The position numbers and the translations under genes are program-made. A stretch of 30,482 nucleotides of DNA from CAZDQL01 sp964507325. GTDB lineage: Bacteria; Planctomycetota; UBA1135; GCA-002686595. The notes under the pieces were generated by a model, which saw only the letters and a program-made list of their open reading frames with translations, did not search any database and was not told where the DNA came from. Positions 15,262-22,002 of this stretch are shown here, piece by piece. The DNA lies in contig CAZDQL010000076.1 of assembly GCA_964507325.1 (NCBI GenBank), positions 1-30,482 of the forward strand. The letters are read 5' to 3'. How positions within the stretch are numbered: position 1 is the stretch's first letter; each line of letters opens with the position of its first letter.

Positions 15262-16143
15262 TCACTCCAGGTAGAGCTCCACCTCGGTGACGCTTCCCGC
15301 TTCGACCTGCACGGCCCAGACCAGACCGCGTTCGGAATCCTTGATCCCGAGCAGGTCGTAGACGTCGGGGTCGAGTCCCCGGACCGTGAAGCTGCCGTCC
15401 TCTGCGCTCGCCGTCGAGGCCACCGAGTCGTCGGGTGACGTCAGGCCCTCGGGCAGGACGTAGACCGTTGCGTCCGCCACCGGCTCGATACTCCCCGCGC
15501 CGTTGTCGCGGAGGACGGTGCCGCGCAGCTCCCCCGTCTCAGAGAGGTTGGCGAGGCGGACCACGGGGTGCAGATTGAACTTGGTCGCGTTCTCCGGATC
15601 GTTCGCGGGGATCGGCTTGAAGGTCTTGGTCAAATCCACGTCCAGGAGCAGGTGCTCGCTGACACCGTCGGTCACGGTGAGCGGCGGATCGATGAAGGCC
15701 TTAAAGCCCGAGGTGGCCGTGCTTCCCAGGTGAAGGCTGCCGTCGTCGGAGGTGTAGAGGTTGCCGTTCTTGAGCAGCAGGTGGCCGCTCGCCACTCGCA
15801 GGCGCAATTGCCGGTAGGTCCCCGCCGGAAGCTCCACGCCGTTGACGAGCATTCCGGTCAGGCCGTCCCGCAGCTCGATCAGATCGAACTCCCTCGGCTG
15901 GCCCTCGTAGAGGGTCCTCCACCCGCCGTCGGCGGCGTCGTCCACGTCCGCCTCCGCATGGATGCGAACCCGATCGATGCGCACGACTGCTTCCTCCACC
16001 AGGTCGTGATCCAGCGGTTTGTCGGTCACCTCCAGGGTGAGTTGACCCGTGCCGCCGGCGTGGCTGTCGGAGTCCCCCGTGCCACCGCTGCAGGCGGCCA
16101 GGGGGAGCGCGAGGAGGAGGGCGAATCGCAGGTGTCGTCTCAT
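15262..16143 (-). CDS. DUF4382-like lipoprotein with C-terminal carboxypeptidase-regulatory-like fold
   Basis: A predicted exported lipoprotein of 293 residues; function unknown. The signal peptide ends in a clear lipobox (LAAC, Cys18), followed by a Gly/Ser/Asp-rich linker. Residues about 33-200 match the DUF4382 pattern: TGQLTLEVTDKP at the start, VRIDRVRIH, FDLIELRDG, LPAGTYRQLRL and a late FNLHPVVRLANL. Residues about 205-290 (ELRGTVLRDN, ADATVYVLPEG, EDGSFTVRGLDPDVYDLL) form a transthyretin-like repeat of the carboxypeptidase-regulatory or CnaB type. A GGGAG lies 10 nt upstream of the ATG at 16143. It is 192 nt downstream of mreB and followed by the hypothetical helical protein. Confidence 0.88.
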   Translation of the reverse strand: MRRHLRFALLLALPLAACSGGTGDSDSHAGGTGQLTLEVTDKPLDHDLVEEAVVRIDRVRIHAEADVDDAADGGWRTLYEGQPREFDLIELRDGLTGMLVNGVELPAGTYRQLRLRVASGHLLLKNGNLYTSDDGSLHLGSTATSGFKAFIDPPLTVTDGVSEHLLLDVDLTKTFKPIPANDPENATKFNLHPVVRLANLSETGELRGTVLRDNGAGSIEPVADATVYVLPEGLTSPDDSVASTASAEDGSFTVRGLDPDVYDLLGIKDSERGLVWAVQVEAGSVTEVELYLE

Positions 16144-16175
16144 GGTGAAACTCCCGGTGGCGTAGAGACACCACC

Positions 16176-16188
16176 TATCGAAACGATA
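16176..16188. promoter_or_regulatory. Small inverted repeat upstream of the DUF4382-like gene
   Basis: TATCG-AAA-CGATA is a perfect 5-bp inverted repeat with a 3-nt spacer, 33 nt upstream of the start at 16143. A CTGACA-like -35 lies just upstream on the minus strand, but no good -10 follows. It may be an operator; evidence is limited to the symmetry and position. Confidence 0.3.
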
Positions 16189-16335
16189 CCGGAGTGTCAG
16201 TAGGGGTGGGAGGTTTTCGAACGACCCGTGGAAGTCGAATCACCACGCCCGACGCATTCGGGACACCTCCGGGGCCCTCAGGCTCGATCGAGCTCTTGGA
16301 AGAGGCTCTCGAAGGTGAGTGCCCCGCGCTCCCGA

Positions 16336-17397
16336 TCAGTCGTCCTCGTCGGTCGCCAGCACGCGCGAGAAGACGTCCAGCTTGTCGAGGAAGATCCCCG
16401 TCCCGCGCGCCACCGCGGTCAGCGGGTCGTCCGCCACGCGGGCGGGCACGCCCAGGTGGTCGGCGATGGCGTCGTGCATTCCGTAGAGCAGCGAGCCGCC
16501 CCCCACCATGATGATCCCGGTGTCGACCAGGTCGGCGGAGATCTCCGGCGGCGCCTCCTCGAGGATGCCGCGGATCGCTTCGCAGATCAGACGCACCGGA
16601 TGCACCAGCGCTTCGCGGATCTCGATCGACGTCACCGTCGTGCGGCGCGGGAGTCCCGTCACCGAGTCGCGCCCCTTGACCTCCATCGAGAGCTCCTGGT
16701 CCATCGGCCAGGCGGACCCGATGGTGAGCTTGATGCGCTCGGCGGTCTGCTCCCCGATCAGGAGGTTGTGGTGGCGGCGCAGGTGCGAGGTGATCGCGTC
16801 GTCCATCTCGTCCCCGGCGATGCGCAGGGAGGTGGAGACCACCGCCCCCGCCAAGGAGAGTACCGCGATCTCGGTCGTCCCTCCCCCCACGTCGACGATC
16901 AGGCTGCCGCGCGCCTCGGTCACCGGCATGTCGCAGCCGATCCCGGCCGCCATCGGCTCCTCGATCAGGTACACCCGCCGCGCCCCCGCACGCTCGGCGG
17001 AGTGGATCACGGCCCGGCGCTCGACCGCCGTGATCCCCACGGGAACGGCGATCACCACCTGCGGCTTCACCCACTGGCGGCCCTCGTGGACCTTGGTGAT
17101 GAAGTACCGCATCATCTTCTCGGTCACGTCGAAATCGGCGATCACCCCGTGGCGCAGGGGGCGGATGGCCTCGATCGAGCCGGGGCATTTGCCCAGCATC
17201 GCCTTGGCCGTATTGCCGACCGCCATGCCGTCCAGTAGGACCTCGTTGGTGCCCCGCTTGACGGCGACCACCGAGGGCTCGTTCAGGATGATCCCCCGAC
17301 CGCGGGCGCAGACCAGGGTGTTGGCGGTCCCCAGGTCGATGCCCATGTCGACGGACAGGTGCCCAAAGGCCCACTCCATCGGCTTGAAGAAGCTCAC
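16336..17397 (-). CDS. mreB: Rod-shape actin homologue MreB
   Basis: A cytoplasmic ATP-binding actin-like protein that forms membrane-associated filaments and directs elongasome movement. The length of 353 residues is normal. Nucleotide-binding motifs are clear: DLGTANT (21-27, phosphate 1), VDVGGGTTEIAV (phosphate 2) and IMVGGGSLL (adenosine). PLRHGVIADFDVTEKMMRYF and AVPVGITAVERRAV are characteristic MreB segments. The start is GTG at 17397 with AAAGGG about 9 nt upstream. The N-terminal MSFFKPMEWAF stretch is amphipathic and could contact the membrane. A predicted promoter lies at 17472-17499. mreB is separated from mreC by two unrelated genes and a palindrome. Confidence 0.98.
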   Translation of the reverse strand: MSFFKPMEWAFGHLSVDMGIDLGTANTLVCARGRGIILNEPSVVAVKRGTNEVLLDGMAVGNTAKAMLGKCPGSIEAIRPLRHGVIADFDVTEKMMRYFITKVHEGRQWVKPQVVIAVPVGITAVERRAVIHSAERAGARRVYLIEEPMAAGIGCDMPVTEARGSLIVDVGGGTTEIAVLSLAGAVVSTSLRIAGDEMDDAITSHLRRHHNLLIGEQTAERIKLTIGSAWPMDQELSMEVKGRDSVTGLPRRTTVTSIEIREALVHPVRLICEAIRGILEEAPPEISADLVDTGIIMVGGGSLLYGMHDAIADHLGVPARVADDPLTAVARGTGIFLDKLDVFSRVLATDEDD

Positions 17398-17471
17398 GCT
17401 CGGCCCTTTCGCGGCGGTTGAGAGCAGGGGTGGGCCGGACCCCGTGTCGGCCTCACTTGCCTACCACCCGC

Positions 17472-17499
17472 AGTGTAGGAGTGGGGAAGGTCGAATCAA
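17472..17499 (-). promoter_or_regulatory. Predicted sigma70-type promoter of mreB
   Basis: On the minus strand TTGATT (17494-17499) and TACACT (17472-17477) are separated by 16 nt, and the surrounding sequence is less GC-rich than the genes. The start would be near 17465, giving a leader of about 68 nt. It lies just downstream of the terminator of the preceding unit, as expected for an independent promoter. Confidence 0.6.
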
Positions 17500-17556
17500 G
17501 AACGCAAGATATTGTGTGAGATCGGTTTTTCGGGCGATTCCCGGAGCCCGGAGAGG

Positions 17557-17601
17557 GAAAAAGCGAGCGGGCCGCGCCCTCGAAAGGGGGGCACGGCCCG
17601 C
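17557..17601 (-). terminator. Intrinsic terminator of the coiled-coil/small membrane protein unit
   Basis: On the minus strand the 13-nt arms at 17589-17601 and 17567-17579 pair with one mismatch position (GCGGGCCGTGCCC with GGGCGCGGCCCGC) around a 9-nt loop. A T-tract (17558-17562) follows the stem four bases later. It lies 28 nt after the stop of the small membrane protein gene. Confidence 0.85.
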
Positions 17602-17628
17602 GTCGAATTTCGCTCGGAGCGCGGAAAT

Positions 17629-17886
17629 CTACCCGCCGAAGAGCATCCCGCGGCCGTAGTCGCTACCGATCCAGTAGTCCACCAGCATGCAGGCGAAGAA
17701 GAGGATCACGGTGGTCACGATGACGATCCCGTCCTCCATGCTCAGCCCTGGACCCTCCTCGACGACCTCCACTTCGGTGTCGGCTTCCGCCTTGGCGGCC
17801 TTGCGGGATTTCGACCGGGTCGCTCCCCGAGAAGCCCCACCCCGACGGGATCCACCGCTCTGCGCCTTCTTGCGTGCACGTGCCAT
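17629..17886 (-). CDS. Small basic single-pass membrane protein, hypothetical
   Basis: An 85-residue protein of unknown function. The first 35 residues are strongly basic (Arg/Lys/Ser/Gly-rich, for example ARARKKAQSGGSRRGG), followed by an acidic stretch (about 36-46). One hydrophobic helix follows (about 52-70, DGIVIVTTVILFFACMLVDY), then a short Gly-rich tail. The positive N-terminus suggests it stays in the cytoplasm, where it could bind nucleic acid or acidic surfaces. The start is well supported: AAAGGAG lies 7 nt upstream of the ATG at 17886, one of the best Shine-Dalgarno sites in the window. It lies 29 nt downstream of the coiled-coil gene and directly before a strong terminator, so it is the second gene of a two-gene transcript. 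Confidence 0.85.
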   Translation of the reverse strand: MARARKKAQSGGSRRGGASRGATRSKSRKAAKAEADTEVEVVEEGPGLSMEDGIVIVTTVILFFACMLVDYWIGSDYGRGMLFGG

Positions 17887-17915
17887 GATTCAGCTCCTTT
17901 GAGGCGGCGGGGGGG

Positions 17916-18773
17916 CTAGATGTGGGTCGTGGCGGTATCGCCCTGCTCGATGATGCGGTCCTCGTAGGTGCGCATGATGACCGCGGTGCAGCTGTCCTGC
18001 TGCACGTCCTCGACCCGCACGCGCCCCTTGTAGAGGCCGTTGCTGAAGATATCGAAGGTGAAGCCGCGCTTGACGCCCGCGTCCTCGCCGCGATTGATCG
18101 AGACCAGACCCGGCTGGATTTCGTGGCTGACCATCATCACCGCCCCGTCGATCTGGGGCTGGTTGACGAGCTCGCCCACGGTGACCTTGGTGGCCGCGAC
18201 GATCGTGGTCAGCTGGGTGTCCAGGTCGGCGATCTGCTCGTTGAGGGCGACCGCGTCCCCCTCGAGCGTGGCGATCTGCGTGTTCGCCTCGGCGAGCTGG
18301 CGCTGCAGCTCGTTCTTCTCGCCTTCCAGCACGGAGGCGGTGTTTTCAGCCGAATGGCGGCCGTCGGTGGCCTCCGTCAGGCGATTGGCGAAGTCCTCCA
18401 GGCGGCTCGCCAGGTCCTCGTTGCGGCGTCCGTACTCCTGGATCGTGCCCGCCAGGGAGTCGTAGCTGGCCTTGAGCTCGCTCAGGTCCTGCTCGGAGCG
18501 CTCCTTGGCCGACCGCTCCGAGGTCATGAGGCTGTCGAGGCGCTCCTTCTCCCCGCGCATGGTGCTGAGGTCGCCCTCGGCCTTGGTCCTCTTCTGCCGC
18601 TCGTCGCTGAGCTGCTCCTCGAGGGCCGACTTCGTGTTGGCGTGGGCCGTGACCTCGTCCTCGTACTGGGTCTTCCACTCCTGGCTGGCGCTCAGGGAGG
18701 CGGAGGCCCACCCGAGGAAAGCGACCGCGAGGATCAGGTTCAGAACGATGAAAATCCGTCCGATCGGGCTCAT
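17916..18773 (-). CDS. Membrane-anchored coiled-coil protein with C-terminal beta domain
   Basis: A 285-residue protein that I recognise only as a type common in Planctomycetota; function unknown. It has an N-terminal TM anchor (about 5-27, GRIFIVLNLILAVAFLGWAS), then a long heptad-rich coiled coil (about 35-205, many Glu/Gln/Ala/Leu, for example LEGEKNELQRQLAEANTQIA). A beta-rich C-terminal domain (about 215-285) contains SINRGEDAGVKRGFTFDIF and YKGRVRVEDVQ, a G-x-x-x-G-V-K-x-G pattern of small beta-barrels. TM, coiled coil and beta-barrel is also the architecture of MreC, and the gene lies next to mreB. No Shine-Dalgarno is evident before the ATG at 18773. A strong promoter is predicted at 18893-18921. 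Confidence 0.88.
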   Translation of the reverse strand: MSPIGRIFIVLNLILAVAFLGWASASLSASQEWKTQYEDEVTAHANTKSALEEQLSDERQKRTKAEGDLSTMRGEKERLDSLMTSERSAKERSEQDLSELKASYDSLAGTIQEYGRRNEDLASRLEDFANRLTEATDGRHSAENTASVLEGEKNELQRQLAEANTQIATLEGDAVALNEQIADLDTQLTTIVAATKVTVGELVNQPQIDGAVMMVSHEIQPGLVSINRGEDAGVKRGFTFDIFSNGLYKGRVRVEDVQQDSCTAVIMRTYEDRIIEQGDTATTHI

Positions 18774-18892
18774 GTCGTGTGAGGGGGGGGAGCGAGCTGG
18801 TCCCGATGGGGGGACGCGGCTCTGGGGGGCGCTGGATGCCTAAACTCTTGTACCGCCAGACCCTCGGGGGTCCGCAGGGGGGAGGGCGCGCG

Positions 18893-18921
18893 AGTATAGG
18901 TAGGGTCCCAGAGACGGTCAA
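18893..18921 (-). promoter_or_regulatory. Strong predicted sigma70-type promoter of the coiled-coil unit
   Basis: On the minus strand TTGACC (18916-18921) and TATACT (18893-18898) are separated by exactly 17 nt, each matching consensus at five of six positions. The start would be near 18886, giving a leader of about 113 nt before the gene at 18773. With the terminator at 17557-17601 it defines a complete two-gene transcription unit. Confidence 0.78.
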
Positions 18922-18960
18922 GCTCCCTGGGAACCGGTCGCACGCCCTTCTGGTTGGGCG

Positions 18961-20721
18961 CTACCCCTCCTCCCGGGGCCGGTTACCGGCGCGCCCGCGG
19001 GGACCGGAGACCAGGCAGAGGAGGGCCAGCCCCGCCCAGGCCCAGGGTTGCCAGCGGAAGGTGCGCACCCAGACCGTCCGCGGGCGCCCCTCCGCGGGCA
19101 CCGGCACGGCGATCAGGGAGGTCCCGCGCACCATCTTCCGCTCTCCTCCGCGCTCCACCACCCCCGTGAAGCGTCCCCGCGGGTCCATCACCCCCGAGAT
19201 CCCCGAGTTGGTGGCCCGCACCACGCTGCGGCCGCTGCTGATCGCCGCCAGGCGGGTGAAGGCGACCATGTGGTCCATCTCGAGGCTGTCCTCGTACCAG
19301 GCCTCGTTGGAGAGCACCAGGTGCAGGTCGACGTCCCCGGCGGGGGCGGCGAAGGGGTCGTCGAAGGCGTTGTCGTAGCAGATGCTGGCGCCGAAGCGCC
19401 AGGTGCGCTCCCCCCCGGCGAGGGAGAGGACCCCGGTCCGCTCCGCCGCCACGAAGTCGGGTACGTACCCCCCCACCGCCCTCATCAGCCGCAGCAGGGG
19501 TCCGATCTCCGTCCAGAATCCCGGCGCCTCGGCGGCGGGCACCAGGTGACTCTTGGCGGCTACCCCCGCCAGGCGCCCCTCCCGGTCCCAGAGGGCGGCG
19601 GCGTTGCGGCGGCGGATCGTCCCCCGGTGCGCAACCCAGGTGTCGACGCCGGAGAGGAAGGCGGTCCCGGGGGGCAGGAGGGGTGTCGCGACCCCCGCCG
19701 CGGCCAGCCGCCCCCGCCAGTAGCCGCGGAGCGCGTCCAGGGCGCCCTCCCGGCCGAAGAGGGCCCCGCCGACGAGGGCCTCGATCGAGCCTGCCGCGAG
19801 GCGGAAGTCGACCGCCTCGAGCGACTTGCCGGAGTAGTCGGGGGGCCGCGCCCCGTCGCCCCAGGCCTCGTAGGCTCCCCCCTCGTCCAGGGTGAAGGGC
19901 AGCATCGTCTCCCCCCAGCAGACGAGGTCGACCGCGCCGTCGGCACCGGCCAGCCCCTCGCGGGTCAGGCGCACGGCGTCGAGGTAGAGGTCCCGGAAGG
20001 GATCCGCCGAGTACACCTTGATCTCCTGGGTGATCCCCGGCTGCACGAGCAGGAGCCGCGGTCCGGGCTTGGTGGCGGGAGCGGGGACCGCCGCGCCGAG
20101 GACCAGACCCAGGAGGAGGGGCCCCAGTCCCAGGGCGTGGACGCCCAGACGAGCGCGCGCCCGGTGCCCTCCCCCCGAGAGGTCGGCGAGCCACCCGGCG
20201 AAAGCGGCCGCGATCCAGGTCAGCCCCCAGGTCCCCCACACCCGAGAGGAGCCGGCGAGCCAGTCCAGGTCGTGGAGGAAGCTCCCCAGCCGCCACCACC
20301 CGAAGGAGAGGGGCGCGGGCAGGACCCAGCGCAGGAATTCCGCCAGGAACCACGCCGCGGGGACCGCCAGCGCCAGCGGCCAGCCCCGTGCGAGGCGGCG
20401 CAGGAAGATCCCTCCGCAGACGATCCAGAGCGCGGGGATCGTCGCGAAGGGCACGATCAACCAGGGCAGGAGCCGCATCATCCAGGCCCAGAGCAGGGCC
20501 AGCCCCACCGCCGCGGCCGCCCACTCCGCCAGCCAGACGCGCGCTCCACCCCCTCCGCGGGAGCAGACCCGGGCCCAGGGCGCCAACGCGACCAGGGCCA
20601 GGAGCCCCGCCCCCCAGCCGGGCAGGAGCCCCGGCTGGCTGGCGGCCAGGGCCAGCCAGGTGAGGAGGGCGGCTAGGAAGTGCCGGCGTGCCCCGCTGCG
20701 TGGCTCGCTCGGGTTGGACAC
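18961..20721 (-). CDS. lnt: Apolipoprotein N-acyltransferase
   Basis: Adds the third acyl chain to the N-terminal cysteine of lipoproteins at the inner membrane. It has 586 residues, against about 510 in E. coli. The N-terminal half is hydrophobic with about six TM segments; a nitrilase-type domain follows from about residue 220, and a last TM lies near 562-577. The catalytic triad is visible: Glu271 (CWGETMLP), Lys390 (AAKSHLVP) and Cys448 (ASICYDNAF). NEAWYEDSLEMDHM and RATNSGISGVMDPRGR are family motifs. The Glu-to-Lys distance is 119 residues compared with 68 in E. coli, so there is an insertion of about 50 residues. The start is GTG at 20721, 10 nt after the moeA stop; the two are probably co-transcribed. 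The several lipobox proteins in the window are plausible substrates. Confidence 0.93.
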   Translation of the reverse strand: MSNPSEPRSGARRHFLAALLTWLALAASQPGLLPGWGAGLLALVALAPWARVCSRGGGGARVWLAEWAAAAVGLALLWAWMMRLLPWLIVPFATIPALWIVCGGIFLRRLARGWPLALAVPAAWFLAEFLRWVLPAPLSFGWWRLGSFLHDLDWLAGSSRVWGTWGLTWIAAAFAGWLADLSGGGHRARARLGVHALGLGPLLLGLVLGAAVPAPATKPGPRLLLVQPGITQEIKVYSADPFRDLYLDAVRLTREGLAGADGAVDLVCWGETMLPFTLDEGGAYEAWGDGARPPDYSGKSLEAVDFRLAAGSIEALVGGALFGREGALDALRGYWRGRLAAAGVATPLLPPGTAFLSGVDTWVAHRGTIRRRNAAALWDREGRLAGVAAKSHLVPAAEAPGFWTEIGPLLRLMRAVGGYVPDFVAAERTGVLSLAGGERTWRFGASICYDNAFDDPFAAPAGDVDLHLVLSNEAWYEDSLEMDHMVAFTRLAAISSGRSVVRATNSGISGVMDPRGRFTGVVERGGERKMVRGTSLIAVPVPAEGRPRTVWVRTFRWQPWAWAGLALLCLVSGPRGRAGNRPREEG

Positions 20722-20731
20722 GATGAGAAAG

Positions 20732-21940
20732 CTAGAAGAGAGAGTGGTACGCCACCAGCTCGCCGGGCCGAATCCGCTCCCCGGGGGGGATCACCGCCAT
20801 GGCGGTGGCGCGCGTCAGACCGACGATGTCCGCCGAGCTGCGCCACTCGAGCGGAGTCAGGAGGTCGATCCCCTCGGAGTCCTGGCGCACCGTGACCGGC
20901 CGGTATTGCTCCCGCGGGCTCGTCGGGGAGGGGGCGCCCTCCCAGCGGCCGAGGCGCGGGACCGCGCGCACGGCGTCCACCTCCTCCCCCTCCAGCCGCC
21001 GCAGGGCGGGGCGCACGAAGATCTCGTGGCCGACGAGGCAGGAGACGGGGTTGCCGGGCAGCCCGAAGACCAGGGTCCGCCCGCGCCGGCCGAACCACAG
21101 GGGCTTGCCCGGCTTGATGGCGACCTTGTGGAAGACCTCCTCGACCTCGAGATCGCGGAAGGCCTCCGCCACCAGGTCGTAGCGACCCACGCTGACCCCG
21201 CCGGTGGTGATCACCACGTCCGACTCCTCGAGGGCGCGGCCGAAGGCCTTCTGGAGCTCGGCGCGCTCGTCGCGCACCAGACCGACGCGTGCGACCCGCG
21301 CGCCCGCCCGCTCGGCGAGCGCCGCCAGGTGCAGGGTGTTCCCCTCCCGGATCTGCCCCGGACCGGGGCGTTCGGTCGGGGGCACCAGCTCGTCGCCGGT
21401 GGTCAGGATGCTCGCCACCGGACGGCGATGGACCCGCACCGGGTCGCAGCCGACCGCGGCCAGGACCGACAGGTCGGCGGCGGTCAAGCGCCGGCCGGGT
21501 GCCAGCACCACCTCGCCGGCCGCCAGGTCCTCCCCCCGATTACAGATGTTTTGCCCCTCGCCGGGGGCGTCCGTGAGCAGCACCCGCTCCCCCTGCCGCT
21601 CGCTCTTCTCGACCACCACCACCGCGTCGCAGTCGTCGGGGACCTGGGCGCCGGTGTAGATCGCCACGCAGGATCCCGGGGGAACTCCCGTTCCCGCGAA
21701 AGGACGGCCGGCGCGCGATTCTCCCGCCTCCAGGAGCAGGGCCTCGCCCCCCTCGAAATCGGCCCTGCGCACCGCGAAACCGTCCATTGCGGACTTGCGG
21801 AAGGGGGGGGTGTCCACATCGGAGACCACCTCCTGGGCCAGGACCCTCCCCGAAGCCTGGATCAGGGGCAGGGAGCGGGACTCGCACGGGGGCTCCGCTT
21901 GCCCCAGAATCTCCTCAATAGCGTCCTTGGGAGTGCGCAT
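20732..21940 (-). CDS. moeA: Molybdopterin molybdenumtransferase MoeA
   Basis: Inserts molybdate into adenylylated molybdopterin to make molybdenum cofactor in the cytoplasm; the 402-residue length is typical. Family motifs in order are PPFRKSAMDGFAVR near the N-terminus, GEGQNICNRGEDL, SILTTGDEL, VITTGGVSVGRYD (the MoCF-binding loop), KVAIKPGKP and FGLPGNPVS, then the C-terminal domain IV. No other Moco gene is in the window. The ATG at 21940 has no Shine-Dalgarno, and a -10-like TACACT ends 8 nt upstream, so the mRNA may be leaderless. lnt follows after 10 nt, an unusual functional pairing. Confidence 0.96.
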   Translation of the reverse strand: MRTPKDAIEEILGQAEPPCESRSLPLIQASGRVLAQEVVSDVDTPPFRKSAMDGFAVRRADFEGGEALLLEAGESRAGRPFAGTGVPPGSCVAIYTGAQVPDDCDAVVVVEKSERQGERVLLTDAPGEGQNICNRGEDLAAGEVVLAPGRRLTAADLSVLAAVGCDPVRVHRRPVASILTTGDELVPPTERPGPGQIREGNTLHLAALAERAGARVARVGLVRDERAELQKAFGRALEESDVVITTGGVSVGRYDLVAEAFRDLEVEEVFHKVAIKPGKPLWFGRRGRTLVFGLPGNPVSCLVGHEIFVRPALRRLEGEEVDAVRAVPRLGRWEGAPSPTSPREQYRPVTVRQDSEGIDLLTPLEWRSSADIVGLTRATAMAVIPPGERIRPGELVAYHSLF

Positions 21941-21947
21941 GGCGGGG

Positions 21948-21953
21948 AGTGTA
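21948..21953 (-). promoter_or_regulatory. -10 element placing moeA transcription start at its start codon
   Basis: TACACT on the minus strand, 7 nt from the moeA ATG (21940), identical to the -10 boxes predicted for mreB and the BMC operon. A transcript starting 6-8 nt downstream would be leaderless. No good -35 lies at 16-18 nt. Confidence 0.4.
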
Positions 21954-22002
21954 GCGAGGCCCCCCTTGCCCCGCTCCCGCCCTCGATCCCCGTCGCACCC
22001 CC

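Noticed and set aside
16282..16293. 12-bp perfect palindrome GCTCGATCGAGC downstream of mreB as a terminator
   Set aside because: There is no loop and no T-tract, and short GC-rich palindromes are expected by chance in this DNA.
17525..17548. Second hairpin (CGGGC / GCCCG) near the mreB promoter as a terminator
   Set aside because: The T-run lies on the wrong side of the stem for either neighbouring gene; the hairpin at 17567-17601 is the real terminator.
18943..18960. Short hairpin CGCCC/GGGCG directly after the lnt stop as a terminator
   Set aside because: The stem has only 5 bp and no T-tract follows on the minus strand.
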